Assembly (NCBI GenBank): GCA_021839245.1
Contig: JAKCBQ010000007.1
Location: 1-62,356 of the forward strand
Length of the DNA stretch: 62,356 bases
From: Pseudomonadota bacterium
Lineage (GTDB): Bacteria; Pseudomonadota; Gammaproteobacteria; JAKAQQ01
Direction of reading: 5' to 3'
The position numbers were made by a program, and so were the translations under genes. Below, in pieces: positions 26,384-35,469 of this stretch (its first letter is position 1; each line of letters starts with the position of its first letter). Below the pieces are notes generated by a model. The model saw only the letters and a program-made list of their open reading frames with translations, was not told the origin of the DNA and searched no databases.

Positions 26384-26922
26384 TCGGGAAGTTGGCTGAC
26401 TGGCGCCTCCGGCCCCTTACGGGGGCCGATTGCGCCCCCCTCCTTCGCCTCACGGCCGATCTCGCTGCGTTCTTCTCGCCGGAGGAAGTCGCCGTCGCCG
26501 GAGAACTCATGACCGAGCGTCTGCTTCGCGGAGCTGCCTCGGGCTACGAGTTTCTCGTCGCGGAACACGACCGAACTCCCGTCGCCTACACCTGCTACGG
26601 GGCCATCCCCGCGACCGAAGGTCGGTTCGATCTCTACTGGATCGTGGTTTCGCCACGGTTGCGCGGGCAAGGTCTCGGGCGCGGACTCCTCCGGGCGACC
26701 GAAGAGGACATCCGCACGAGACTAGGTGGGCTCCGCCTTTATGCCCAGACATCTTCACGCGCGGCCTACGCCGACACCCATGCTTTCTACCACGCGATGG
26801 GCTACCGTCTCGTGGCCACGCTCGAAGATTACTATCGGACGGGAGATGGTCAGCGCATCTATGTCCGTGACCTTGATCAGGCTCCGGGTAGATCCGCCGA
26901 ATCCTCTTCCGGGAGGGTATAA
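26380..26922 (+). CDS. GNAT acetyltransferase of the aminomutase operon (AblB-like role)
   Basis: A 180-residue GCN5-related acetyltransferase. Motif A is VVSPRLRGQGLGRGLLRA (89-106), preceded by the strand FDLYWIVV. The C-terminal part has QTSSRAAYADTHAFYHAMGY and LEDYYRTGDGQRIYV. By position it fills the place of AblB, the beta-lysine N-acetyltransferase of osmolyte-making species, but whether it acetylates beta-lysine or the ligated product is unknown. The TTG at 26380 gives a TTGA overlap; GTG 26362 is also possible. The stop codon lies inside a TATAAT that may start rpsU transcription. Confidence 0.78.
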   Translation: MIGKLADWRLRPLTGADCAPLLRLTADLAAFFSPEEVAVAGELMTERLLRGAASGYEFLVAEHDRTPVAYTCYGAIPATEGRFDLYWIVVSPRLRGQGLGRGLLRATEEDIRTRLGGLRLYAQTSSRAAYADTHAFYHAMGYRLVATLEDYYRTGDGQRIYVRDLDQAPGRSAESSSGRV

Positions 26923-26923
26923 T
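26918..26923 (+). promoter_or_regulatory. Consensus -10 box ahead of rpsU
   Basis: TATAAT overlaps the stop codon of the acetyltransferase gene and lies 45 bp before the rpsU ATG. No good -35 is seen at 17 bp, so it may be weak or activator-dependent. Confidence 0.35.
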
Positions 26924-26967
26924 CCTCCGTTCCCGTCCAGACGCCCCAAGGGAGGCCGCCTCGCATC

Positions 26968-27183
26968 ATGCCCATCGTACGTGTCAAGGACAACGAAAGT
27001 TTCGACGCCGCTCTCCGGCGCTTCAAACGAACCTGCGAAAAAGCCGGTGTGCTCACCGAGATTCGCCGCCGGGAGTATTACGAGAAGCCCACCCAAGAGC
27101 GCAAACGCGAGCGGGCGGCGGCCATCAAGCGGCACACCAAGAAAATGGCGCGGGACAACACCCGCATGAGCCGCAACTACTGA
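26968..27183 (+). CDS. rpsU: 30S ribosomal protein S21
   Basis: 71 residues, the normal S21 length, starting [19 protein letters not shown] and ending in a Lys/Arg-rich tail. S21 helps start-site base pairing on the 30S subunit. AGGGAGG lies upstream of the ATG. It heads the conserved rpsU-yqeY-dnaG order of the macromolecular synthesis operon, with yqeY 8 bp downstream. Confidence 0.97.
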   Translation: MPIVRVKDNESFDAALRRFKRTCEKAGVLTEIRRREYYEKPTQERKRERAAAIKRHTKKMARDNTRMSRNY

Positions 27184-27191
27184 CACGGTCG

Positions 27192-27638
27192 ATGACGCTC
27201 AAGGAGCGACTCGCCGCGGAGACCACGGCCGCGCTCAAGGCCGGCCGCAAGGACGAGGTCGCCCAACTGCGCTACATCGCCGCCGCCATCAAGCAACGGG
27301 AAGTCGACGAGCGACGCACGCTCGAAGACAACGATGTCGTTGCAGTCCTCGGCAAGCTTCTCAAGCAGCACGAGGAATCGCTGACACAATTCCGTGCGGC
27401 CGGCCGCGCGGAGCTCGTCCAGCGTGAAGAGGAAGAGATCCGCCTCTTGCGACGCTACCTGCCGGCCCCACTCACGGACGACGAGATCGCCCGCCTCGTT
27501 GAGGAGACGATCAGCGCCCTCGGGGGAGTCGGGACGGCCCGGATGGGCGACGTCATGAGCGTTCTGCGCGGCAAACTGGCGGGGCGCGCCGACCTGCGTG
27601 AGGTAAGCGCCCGCGTCAAGACCCGTCTCGGCACTTAA
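27192..27638 (+). CDS. yqeY: YqeY/GatB-related protein
   Basis: 148 residues of the YqeY family: MTLKERLAAETTAALKAGRK at the N-terminus, then LLKQHEESLTQF and YLPAPLTDDEIARLVEE, and a C-terminal GMGDVMxxL-like block, ARMGDVMSVLRGKLAGRAD. The fold resembles the tail domain of the GatB amidotransferase subunit and may bind tRNA; its cellular role is not settled. Standard neighbour of rpsU and dnaG. Confidence 0.92.
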   Translation: MTLKERLAAETTAALKAGRKDEVAQLRYIAAAIKQREVDERRTLEDNDVVAVLGKLLKQHEESLTQFRAAGRAELVQREEEEIRLLRRYLPAPLTDDEIARLVEETISALGGVGTARMGDVMSVLRGKLAGRADLREVSARVKTRLGT

Positions 27639-27662
27639 CCCCAACACCGGCGGCAGGACGCC

Positions 27663-29294
27663 GTGTCCCCACCCATCCCCCAGGACTACATCGACGATCT
27701 CCTGGCCCGCAGTGACCTCGTCGCTCTCGTGGGTGCACGTGTCGAACTCCGGCGAAGCGGGCACGAGTACATCGGCCGCTGTCCCTTCCACGAGGAGCGA
27801 ACCCCCTCTTTCACGGTGAGCCCACAGAAAGGGTTCTACCATTGCTTCGGCTGCGGGGCACACGGTTCGGCGCTGGGGTTCCTCATGGCGTTTGAACGGC
27901 TCGAGTTTCCCGAAGCCGTCCGCCGTCTGGCCGAAATGACAGGGGCTCCACCGCCGCCGGGAGGAGCCGTAGCCTCGCCGAAATACCAGCCTCTCTACGA
28001 TCTCTTGGACGAGGCCGCCTCACTTTACCGCCGTGCACTCGCCGACAGCCCGCTCGCCCTGGCTTATCTACGGCGCCGCGGCGTCCGGGGCGAAACCACT
28101 GCGCGGTACGCGCTCGGCTACGCACCCGCGGCAGGAGCCCTCGGACCCCTCCTGACCGATACGGGCCCCCGCTTACACCTTCTCGAGGAGGCCGGCCTCA
28201 TCCGTCGTCGTGGCCGGGAAACGGTCGATCTCTTCCGGCACCGTCTCCTCTTCCCGATCCGGGACACACGGGGGCGAACCGTCGGCTTCGGCGGGCGGGC
28301 CCTCGATCCTGATCAAAAGCCCAAGTACCTCAATTCCCCAGAAGGTCTGCTCTTTCACAAAGGTCGCCTCCTCTACGGCGAGCACGAGGCACGCCTCGCC
28401 GCACGCCAAGCGGGCCCTCTCATCGTCGTCGAAGGCTACATGGACGTCCTCGCCCTCGCGCAGGCCGGGTTCGATCCTGTGGTGGCCTGCCTTGGGACGG
28501 CACTCACCGACATCCAAGCCGAACGGCTTTTCCGTATTGATCCCCGTGTCGTCTTCTGCTTTGACGGTGACGAGGCCGGACGACGGGCAGCGGGCCGCAG
28601 TCTCGAAAAACTCTTGCCCCTCTACAGACCCGAATGGCGGCCGGCCTATCTCGAGTTGCCCGAGGGTGAAGATCCCGACACGCTCCTTGCGGGAGAAAGT
28701 GCAGAAGGCTTCGCCCGCCGCCTCGAGAGCGCTCTGCCTCTGAGTGATTTCTTCTTTGTTCACCTTGAACGGCGCTGTGGACCTCTCACCACCATCGAGG
28801 CGCGTGCCCGCTACGCCTCTGAAGCGCGACGGCTTCTGGCGAACGTCCGGGATCCGGTCTTTCGCGACCTTCTCGGGCAGGAATTGGGCAAGAAAATCGG
28901 CCTCACGCGCCCAGCACCGTCTTCCGGCCCACGGCCAACGGCACGCCCGGGACGCCCTCCCGCCCCCGACGCCATGCGCCGTCTCCTTCACCTTCTCGTC
29001 CACCATCCCGAGCTCGCAGGCGAACTCCCGCAAGAAGACGAACTCGCATCTTGGACGTTCCGTGGAACGGAATTTCTCAAGCTCCTTCGCCGACTGCTCC
29101 GCGAGCAGGAAGATCCCCCGACGACAAGCGAAATTCTTTCACATTTCCCACCCGGCGGGCGTGAGCACACCTTCCTCAATCGCCTTGCGGCTCAAGAGAC
29201 CCTCCTCCCCCCTGACAGCGTCCGACTCGAGATCAGGGCCACAGTCGAACTTCTCCGCCGGCGGCACAGCCGGGCAGCCAAATCGCCGCGGTAA
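27663..29294 (+). CDS. dnaG: DNA primase
   Basis: A 543-residue primase. The zinc-binding domain has CPFHEERTPSFTVSPQKGFY and then HCFGCG (about 40-65). The TOPRIM core has IVVEGYMDVLALAQAGFDP and FCFDGDEAGRRAA, with the acidic metal ligands. The C-terminal helicase-binding region is present though divergent. It makes RNA primers for replication. The start is GTG 27663. rpoD, usually next, is displaced here by about 2.2 kb. Confidence 0.95.
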   Translation: MSPPIPQDYIDDLLARSDLVALVGARVELRRSGHEYIGRCPFHEERTPSFTVSPQKGFYHCFGCGAHGSALGFLMAFERLEFPEAVRRLAEMTGAPPPPGGAVASPKYQPLYDLLDEAASLYRRALADSPLALAYLRRRGVRGETTARYALGYAPAAGALGPLLTDTGPRLHLLEEAGLIRRRGRETVDLFRHRLLFPIRDTRGRTVGFGGRALDPDQKPKYLNSPEGLLFHKGRLLYGEHEARLAARQAGPLIVVEGYMDVLALAQAGFDPVVACLGTALTDIQAERLFRIDPRVVFCFDGDEAGRRAAGRSLEKLLPLYRPEWRPAYLELPEGEDPDTLLAGESAEGFARRLESALPLSDFFFVHLERRCGPLTTIEARARYASEARRLLANVRDPVFRDLLGQELGKKIGLTRPAPSSGPRPTARPGRPPAPDAMRRLLHLLVHHPELAGELPQEDELASWTFRGTEFLKLLRRLLREQEDPPTTSEILSHFPPGGREHTFLNRLAAQETLLPPDSVRLEIRATVELLRRRHSRAAKSPR

Positions 29295-29542
29295 ATAAAT
29301 GAAGGGTCATGACTAGAACAGGAGCATCAATGCGCCATCCCTTCCTCTACCGCGGCGTGCACTACGGACTCGCGGGCCCTCTGGCCCGCCCCGGCCGCGC
29401 CGCGGGGAGAGTCCTCTCTCTCACCGTCCGCGTGTCTCGGACGCGTTCTGTGCGGTGCTCGAAATCGAATGGGACGGGCCCGCGTCCCCAGGATCCGTCC
29501 CCGTCGATCGGTCCCCGAACGGAGCACGAGCAAACCTCCCCC

Positions 29543-30751
29543 TCAGCCGTGCGAGACGCCGATTGTGATCACGACATCACCATTCTTTCCGTTTTGAGCC
29601 CCCGGGTCCTGGATCTGCCCGCCACGACCGCCGGCTATCATGCCAGCCCCTGGTCGAACCACGGCCGGGTCGAGTCCCATCCCACCCCGTCCTCCTCCAC
29701 AGGGACCGTTCTCACCATACGGATGCCTCCACGTCCCGGAAGGGGCCCCCTCTCCGATGAAGCCCCCACCAGCTCCCCCGTGTTCATAGCAGCTCTCGCC
29801 GCCGAGGGTCCCGGCGCCGCCGCCACCCCCGTAGGCCCCGCTGCCACCCATCCCCCCGGGCCGATCCCAGACACAGGCGGCCCCGCCACCCCCACCTCCA
29901 TCGTAGCGGCCGCCCGACCCTCCCGCACCTCCGCAGCGTGCACCGCCCGAGCCCCCCGGCCCGCCGTAGCCGAATCCTCCCTTCCCGGGCGTGTTCCCCG
30001 AGGCTCCTCCTCCGCCCCCTCCGACGAAGATGGTGAGAACCTCACCGTCGTGGAGGCAATGCGGCCGGCAGTCGGCCCAGAGCCGACGACTGGAGACAAC
30101 GGAGAAAAAAACCGGCGGGATGACCTCGGCAGCACTCCCCCCGTTGCCTCCGGCACCACCGGCGATGTCGTCACCGAAAAGACTTCCGCCTCCACCTCCG
30201 CCCCCGGGAGCCAAGACGAGAGGCGAGCCCGCCGCCAGGACGGCCGAAGCTCCACCACCACCTCCACCCGCACCAAAGCACTTGGATTCGTTCTCGCAGG
30301 TGTAGGCCATACCCACTCCCGGCGCCCGTACCCACCCCGAGTTGCCTCCTCCGCCCGACCCCCCGTACGCCGCGATCTCGATGAAACCGGCCCCGGTTGG
30401 AACAACCCATTTGTAGACGCCCGGCTTGTTCCAACTCTTGAGAGAACCGGATCCGGGGATTGGGTTGGGAACGGTCCCAGGTACCGGCGGCATGTGGGCT
30501 TCCAAGGCCTTGAGACGGGCCATGTCTCGAGCGATCTTGGCCTGATTGCCGGCGATCTTGGCCTGGATCGCGGAGAGGGATGTCGCGGAATCCGCTCCCG
30601 AGGCGGACGGGGTCGTCTGGGCTCGGACCTGGCGAGTGCTTCCACAGGCAGCGAGAGCAAGGACGAGACCGCTCAGAAGCACCAGCGAGGAAAAGCGACG
30701 GGGATCGACCGCGCAGGTGGCCAACCCTGTTCTTCCCGGCAACTTGGACAT
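29543..30751 (-). CDS. Glycine-rich surface lipoprotein
   Basis: A 402-residue lipoprotein. The signal ends in LVLALAAC (Cys36). A short coiled coil follows (about 56-86, SAIQAKIAGNQAKIARDMAR). Then a beta segment (KSWNKPGVYKWVVPTGAGFI) leads into some 250 residues of Gly-rich sequence with GGxGG turns and paired Cys, closing with NGKNGDVVITIG. This resembles the glycine-rich domain found in phage tail proteins and secreted adhesins. GGAG precedes ATG 30751. It lies antisense between dnaG and rpoD beside an IS remnant, so it may be an insertion. The function is unknown; envelope or adhesion is likely. Confidence 0.65.
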   Translation of the reverse strand: MSKLPGRTGLATCAVDPRRFSSLVLLSGLVLALAACGSTRQVRAQTTPSASGADSATSLSAIQAKIAGNQAKIARDMARLKALEAHMPPVPGTVPNPIPGSGSLKSWNKPGVYKWVVPTGAGFIEIAAYGGSGGGGNSGWVRAPGVGMAYTCENESKCFGAGGGGGGASAVLAAGSPLVLAPGGGGGGGSLFGDDIAGGAGGNGGSAAEVIPPVFFSVVSSRRLWADCRPHCLHDGEVLTIFVGGGGGGASGNTPGKGGFGYGGPGGSGGARCGGAGGSGGRYDGGGGGGAACVWDRPGGMGGSGAYGGGGGAGTLGGESCYEHGGAGGGFIGEGAPSGTWRHPYGENGPCGGGRGGMGLDPAVVRPGAGMIAGGRGGQIQDPGAQNGKNGDVVITIGVSHG

Positions 30752-30976
30752 GTTGGATTCTCCGTTTTCAGAACATCAAGCAAGGGCGGGGCGAGTTTGA
30801 TGACAAGCGTCCGTCCTGCAAGTTAGAGTACAGGGGCCTTCCCCCAGCTCGCAAGCTCCGGATCTCGCGCCGTCCTGAGGAGGGAGGAGCCACTGCATGA
30901 TGTGCCGGGGTGCTCTCGCGAAACGAGAACGTTGCCATCAGGGCGCGTGAACGATGGACCGGAGGCGCGTGTCAAG

Positions 30977-31021
30977 CGACACGAAGATTTAACCCCCTGA
31001 CGACATCTGGAATTGACCCCC
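30977..31021. repeat. Two 21-bp direct repeats, IS21-type terminal sites
   Basis: Repeat 1 at 30977-30997 begins CGACACGAAGATT and repeat 2 at 31001-31021 begins CGACATCTGGAATT; both end in ACCCCC. IS21 elements carry such multiple transposase-binding repeats at their ends. Confidence 0.6.
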
Positions 31022-31029
31022 AGGATTAA

Positions 31030-31329
31030 TCAACTCTCCGACGTGATCGGGGTGGGGGCAGCGGCCTTCTGCAGAAGGCCGCTGCGGCGCTTGTCGCGTC
31101 GCCGGTAGCTGTCGCCCCGGATCGTGACGACCTGTCTATGGTTCAGCCATCGATCGAGGATGGCGGTGGCGGCGACCGCGTCGTCGAACACCTGCCCCCA
31201 TTCGCCGACTGGGCCGTTGCTGGCGATCAACATGACATAGAGTGTGGGGTTCGGTTCAACGATCAACGATCGCCTGGGAAGCCTGTCCCAGACGCTGCTG
31301 AGGTTGTAGCGGGATGGCCCGCTGTTCAA
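31030..31329 (-). pseudogene. istB: Truncated IstB-like transposition helper ATPase
   Basis: Only the last ~80 residues of IstB survive. IASNGPVGEWGQVFDDAVA, then ILDRWLNHRQVV and IRGDSYRRRDKRRSGLL match the family's C-terminal block (S-N-x-P-F/V-x-x-W, then DR, then H, then GDSY). The Walker A and B part is absent, and the first ~20 codons are unrelated or scrambled, so no function remains. Confidence 0.75.
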
Positions 31330-31416
31330 ACCATGAAAATAAATAAAATCAATAATATAGTGTTATCCATCTGATGCTGAAGAGTAAGATCTTGTGCAAT
31401 CTGCCCTGAACGGCCA

Positions 31417-31422
31417 TATAAT
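31417..31422 (+). promoter_or_regulatory. Probable -10 box of the rpoD promoter
   Basis: A perfect TATAAT 71 bp upstream of the rpoD ATG, within an AT-rich stretch (about 31330-31425). TTGTGC lies 19 bp upstream as a weak -35. Because an IS remnant separates rpoD from dnaG, the gene needs its own promoter. Confidence 0.5.
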
Positions 31423-31492
31423 TCGTGGTTCAGTTTCCCTCCCAGCCGCAGCGATTGAGCTGGCAATTCAGCCGGGAGGCGAGGTTTACTCC

Positions 31493-33370
31493 ATGAGCGA
31501 TGACCGCAACACCCATCTTCTCCATCTCATCGCCAAAGGACGAGAGCAGGGGTATCTGACGTTCTCGGATATCAACGACTATCTCCCGAGCGAGGTCAAC
31601 GACCCCGAGCAGTTTGACGAAATCATCAGCGTCATCACGGAGATGGGGATCCCGGTCCACGAGACGGCTCCCGAGGATGAAGCCCTGATCCTCAATTCGG
31701 GCTTCTCGATCCCGACCGACGAAGAAGTGGTCGAAGAGGCCGCTGCCACTCTGGCCAGCGTCGAGGCCGATTTCGGGCGCACCACCGACCCGGTACGCAT
31801 GTACATGCGCGAGATGGGTCAAGTCGAACTCCTCACGCGCGAAGGTGAGATTCGGATCGCCAAGCGGATTGAGGAAGGCCTCAACAAAATGTACGTCGCA
31901 CTCAGTACGTTTCCCGGCGCGCTCGCGCGGCTCTTGGCGGAGTACGAACGGGTCGGCCGAGGAGAACTTAAGCTGACCGAAGTCATCCTCGGGTTCCGCG
32001 ACCCCACCACGGGAGTGAGCGTCGAAGCCAACGGACAGCCGACCGTAGCGCGGAGCGCGACGGCGAACGCGGACGTGAAAGACGCGGCTGACGCGAGCGG
32101 CGGCGAAGACGACGACGATCTCGAAGTCGACGATGAGGGCTCCGCACCGGGGGAGACCGGACCCGACGCCGAAGCTGTCACCGCACGCATGCGTGCGTTA
32201 CATCGCTCCTACCAGCGAGCCATGCGGGCGCTGGCCAAGACGCCGGGGAAGATGCAGGCGTTCCGGGCTCTCAAATCCGCGGCCGAGACCATGCGGACGC
32301 TGCGTCTCTCTCCGCGTGCCCAGGAACTCCTCACCCGTGAACTCCTTCAGACCATCGAGGAGATTCGCCGGATCGAACGGGCAGTTCACGAAATTTGCGT
32401 TGTTCGCGCGGGTATGCCACGCGAGGATTTTCTTCGTACCTTCCCGCCTTCGTGCACCGATCCCCACTGGCTCGATCGTCACATCCGCGCCAAGCGCAAG
32501 TGGTCTTCGGCCCTCCGCGCGGGACGAAACGACGTGGTTGCACTCCAAGCCCGTCTCTCGGAGATCGAGGCGCTTCACCACCTCACGATCGCCGACATCA
32601 AGGAAATTCACCGTCAGCTCCTGCGCGGAGAGAGCCAAGCCAAACGGGCCAAGAAAGAGATGGTTGAGGCCAACCTACGTCTCGTCATTTCCATCGCCAA
32701 AAAATACACGAACCGTGGTCTTCAGTTCCTAGACCTCATCCAAGAAGGGAACATCGGTCTCATGAAGGCGGTCGACAAGTTCGAGTACCGACGCGGCTAC
32801 AAGTTCTCGACCTACGCCACATGGTGGATTCGTCAAGCCATCACCCGTTCGATTGCCGACCAGGCGCGGACGATCCGCATCCCGGTTCATATGATTGAAA
32901 CGATCAACAAACTCAACAGTGTCTCCCGCCAGCTTCTTCAGGAGCTCGGCCGCGAGCCCACGGCCTCGGAGGTCGCGGCACGCATGGAGATGCCGGAAGA
33001 CAAAGTGCGCAAGGTCATGCGGATCGCCAAGGAACCGGTGTCAATGGAAAACCCCGTCGGCGAGGACGAGGATTCCCATATCGGTGATTTTCTTGTCGAC
33101 GAGGCGAGCGTGAGCCCGGTCGAGTCAACGACCTCGGAAAGCCTCACCACCACCACGCAGGACGTCCTCAATTCCCTCTCGCCCCGCGAGGCGAAAGTGG
33201 TCCGCATGCGCTTCGGCATCGGTATGAGCACAGAACACACCTTGGAAGAGGTCGGCAAGGAGTTCGAGGTCACCCGGGAACGAATCCGGCAGATCGAGTC
33301 GAAAGCCCTGCGTAAGCTTCGCCACCCCTCCCGAGCCGAACGTCTGAAAAGTTTTCTCGACGAGAGCTGA
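31493..33370 (+). CDS. rpoD: Primary sigma factor RpoD (sigma-70)
   Basis: 625 residues starting at ATG 31493 (SD GGGAGGCGAGG). Region 1.1 begins [19 protein letters not shown], region 1.2 has [20 protein letters not shown], the acidic non-conserved insert is at about 180-225, and the core regions 2.1-2.4 have [20 protein letters not shown] and [18 protein letters not shown]. Region 4 has [20 protein letters not shown]. It directs most housekeeping transcription. The 3' end is followed immediately by the convergent hydroxylase gene. Confidence 0.97.
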   Translation: MSDDRNTHLLHLIAKGREQGYLTFSDINDYLPSEVNDPEQFDEIISVITEMGIPVHETAPEDEALILNSGFSIPTDEEVVEEAAATLASVEADFGRTTDPVRMYMREMGQVELLTREGEIRIAKRIEEGLNKMYVALSTFPGALARLLAEYERVGRGELKLTEVILGFRDPTTGVSVEANGQPTVARSATANADVKDAADASGGEDDDDLEVDDEGSAPGETGPDAEAVTARMRALHRSYQRAMRALAKTPGKMQAFRALKSAAETMRTLRLSPRAQELLTRELLQTIEEIRRIERAVHEICVVRAGMPREDFLRTFPPSCTDPHWLDRHIRAKRKWSSALRAGRNDVVALQARLSEIEALHHLTIADIKEIHRQLLRGESQAKRAKKEMVEANLRLVISIAKKYTNRGLQFLDLIQEGNIGLMKAVDKFEYRRGYKFSTYATWWIRQAITRSIADQARTIRIPVHMIETINKLNSVSRQLLQELGREPTASEVAARMEMPEDKVRKVMRIAKEPVSMENPVGEDEDSHIGDFLVDEASVSPVESTTSESLTTTTQDVLNSLSPREAKVVRMRFGIGMSTEHTLEEVGKEFEVTRERIRQIESKALRKLRHPSRAERLKSFLDES

Positions 33371-33376
33371 AACCGC

Positions 33377-34053
33377 TCAGGTTTCCGCCCAAAGACGAAT
33401 GAGGTTGGCGTGAATCTTGTCACGAGGCGTGCCTCGTCGCTCTGCGGGGCCACGTCCTGAACCCAACGCATGAGCCGCACGAGGTCGGCCACGAGATCCC
33501 GCTTGGGCTCCTCGCGAATCGCGCTCTGGACGGTTGTGATGGCCGCAAGCCGCGACCCCCGACGCACGGGCTCAACGCGGTGAATGTAGTAGGCCGGATA
33601 CACCACCGCGGCTCCTGAGGGTAACTTGACCGTCTGGTCCCCGTAGCCAGTTCCGATCACGAGTTCCCCCCCGTCGTATTCTTCCGGTGCGGAAAGAAAG
33701 AGCGCGACGGACAAATCGGCACGCATGGGTGGCGGTGGCCCAAGAAGTGGGAAATCGACATGATCCTGGTAGTACATTCCGACGTCGTAGCGATTGAACA
33801 TCGGGGCCATGATCCGTTGCGGGAGAACAAGAAACTGGAACAGCTGATGACGCAGGAGTGCATCGCGGACGAACCCGCGGACGGCCTGTGTACGCTCGTC
33901 GTCGGCCAGCTGGAGATTGTTTTCCCGGCTCCGTGAACCAGGACCCGCCGTTTTTGCACCGTCCGCAAAATCGAGGACTTCGATCTGGGTTCGAACGGTG
34001 TGCACTTCCTCGACGGTGAGAACGTTGTCGAAGGCAAGAAGCATATCGGGCAT
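33377..34053 (-). pseudogene. PKHD-type Fe(II)/2-oxoglutarate hydroxylase, frameshifted near its 3' end
   Basis: The reading frame from ATG 34053 (upstream ATG 34074 also possible) encodes a YbiX-like dioxygenase: NRYDVGMYYQDHVDFPLL (His and Asp metal ligands), LSVALFLSAPEEYDGGELVI, and IHRVEPVRRGSRLAA (distal His, 2-oxoglutarate Arg). Around 33416-33421 the frame slips. In the other frame the next codons give IHANLIRLWAET then TGA at 33377-33379, exactly the family's C-terminus. Restoring one base (an A, minus strand) yields about 225 residues, the YbiX length. As written, translation instead runs antisense into rpoD down to 32938, giving a long nonsense tail. It is a true mutation or a sequence error. 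Confidence 0.8.
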
Positions 34054-34160
34054 GGCCGGTTTCGTCTCCACCATTCCAAGTCGGACCGCTCGCTGCTGCG
34101 GCGCACGTGAGAGAATGGCAACACCTGCTAGAATTTCACCAGCTCCACGAGGATCACCCC

Positions 34161-35144
34161 ATGACCAAACCCGTCCGCATCGCCGTCACTGGTGCCGCCG
34201 GCAACATCGGCTACGCCCTCGTCTTCCGTCTCGCGGCGGGAGATCTCCTTGGGCCGGATCAGCCCGTCGTCCTGCAACTTCTCGAAATCCCCCAAGCGGC
34301 CCAAGCTCTCTCGGGCGTCGTCATGGAACTTGAGGACGGGGCGTTCCCTCTCCTCCACGACGTCGTGGCCAGTGACCGGGCGGAGGTCGCGTTCCGCGAC
34401 GCCGACCTGGCGTTCCTCGTCGGCTCCCGTCCGCGCACCGCCGGAATGGAACGCAAGGACCTTCTCCGCGTGAACGCGGAGATCTTTGCCAACCAAGGGC
34501 GCGCACTCGATCGGCAAGCCGCCCGCGATGTGCGTGTTCTCGTCGTCGGTAACCCGGCCAACACCAACGCCCTGATTGCCGCGAGCAACGCCCCCTCGCT
34601 CTCCACCCATCAGTTCAGCTCGATGATGCGCCTCGACCACAACCGTGCGGTCTCTGCGCTGGCGCGAAAGGCGGGGGCCATGATCCGCGACGTCGCTGGG
34701 ATCGTCGTTTTCGGCAACCACTCGAGCACACAATTCCCCTGCATTGACCACGCGACGGTACGGGGTCGAGCGGCGCTCGAGCTCGTCGAGCGAAGCTGGT
34801 ACGAGAAGGAATTCATCCCCACCATTCAGCAACGCGGAGCCGCAGTCATCAAGACAAGGGGCGCCTCCTCGGCAGCGTCGGCAGCCTCCGCCGCTCTCGA
34901 TCACATGCGGACATGGATCCGGGGCACGGAGGGGTCCTCCTGGACCAGCATGGGGGTCGCGGCCGATGGGAGCTACGGTGTGGCCCCCGGCATTTTCTTC
35001 GGCTACCCGGTACGGACATCCGAGGGAAGCTACCGAGTGACCCAGGATCTCAAGCTCGATGAGTTTCAAAGGGCTCGGATCGCCGCCAGCGAGAAGGAAC
35101 TTCGCGAGGAACGCGACGGGATCACCGATCTTCTCCCCCGCTAG
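34161..35144 (+). CDS. mdh: Malate dehydrogenase (NAD-dependent)
   Basis: A 327-residue group-2 malate dehydrogenase. The NAD-binding [20 protein letters not shown] lies at 8-27. The substrate Arg pair is in [15 protein letters not shown], followed by [12 protein letters not shown], the active-site Asp in RLDHNRA, and the catalytic His in [10 protein letters not shown]. It interconverts malate and oxaloacetate in the TCA cycle. ATG 34161 has ACGAGG upstream. Transcribed alone, divergent from the hydroxylase. Confidence 0.95.
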   Translation: MTKPVRIAVTGAAGNIGYALVFRLAAGDLLGPDQPVVLQLLEIPQAAQALSGVVMELEDGAFPLLHDVVASDRAEVAFRDADLAFLVGSRPRTAGMERKDLLRVNAEIFANQGRALDRQAARDVRVLVVGNPANTNALIAASNAPSLSTHQFSSMMRLDHNRAVSALARKAGAMIRDVAGIVVFGNHSSTQFPCIDHATVRGRAALELVERSWYEKEFIPTIQQRGAAVIKTRGASSAASAASAALDHMRTWIRGTEGSSWTSMGVAADGSYGVAPGIFFGYPVRTSEGSYRVTQDLKLDEFQRARIAASEKELREERDGITDLLPR

Positions 35145-35387
35145 AGCCTAACCGACACGAAAACAGCCTCCGGCCAAGGAAGGCTGAGGCGACATCTCCA
35201 TGATCCGGGTCTCTCGAGTCAACCCGAGCTTACTCTCTGGCCCAAACAGGACAGGACTCGCTTCTGCGCCTGGGAGGCCATCAATTTCCTTCTATTTCCC
35301 AAGGGCCGCACGGCGACCTTCGTCCCCTCTACCTAGTCGCTAGGATCCGTACTCAAAATGCCACGAATGACCTTCAGTGGATCCTAT

Positions 35388-35416
35388 TTGACAAAGGGGT
35401 GAATAGGTGTTATAGT
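35388..35416 (+). promoter_or_regulatory. Near-consensus sigma-70 promoter of the GntR-ABC operon
   Basis: TTGACA (35388-35393), 17 bp, TATAGT (35411-35416): the strongest promoter match I saw in the window. Start of transcription is predicted near 35423. Such a strong promoter is expected to be repressed by the GntR protein it makes. Confidence 0.75.
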
Positions 35417-35432
35417 AAAGTACATGTCTATA
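35411..35432. promoter_or_regulatory. Candidate operator overlapping the -10 box
   Basis: TATAG (35411-35415) and CTATA (35428-35432) are inverted arms 12 bp apart, covering the -10 and the start site. YtrA-type repressors bind spaced inverted repeats near their own promoter, so this is a plausible autoregulatory site. Confidence 0.4.
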
Positions 35433-35469
35433 TGACAATTATTTAATCTAATGTTTTCATTCATTTTCA

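Larger units (their letters stand above)
30970..31330 (-). mobile_element. Remnant of an IS21-family insertion sequence
   Basis: Contains the end of istB and, beyond its stop, two 21-bp direct repeats of the type seen at IS21 termini. The upstream part of istB, all of istA and the other end are missing, so the element is dead. It sits between the Gly-rich lipoprotein gene and the rpoD promoter. Confidence 0.7.
35145..35469. other. Intergenic region before the GntR-ABC operon
   Basis: No gene. It holds a weak hairpin just after mdh (CAGCCT...AGGCTG, about 35165-35187) and, from about 35385, an AT-rich promoter/operator segment annotated separately. Confidence 0.6.

Noticed and set aside
29680..30330. 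Repetitive GGN-rich DNA as a possible CRISPR or tandem-repeat array
   Set aside because: No constant repeat-spacer pattern; the periodicity is explained by glycine codons.
29309..30826. A long plus-strand open frame opposite the Gly-rich lipoprotein
   Set aside because: It is a Pro/Ser/Arg-rich shadow created by GGN codons on the other strand; it has no motif, and the minus strand has a signal peptide, lipobox and ribosome site.
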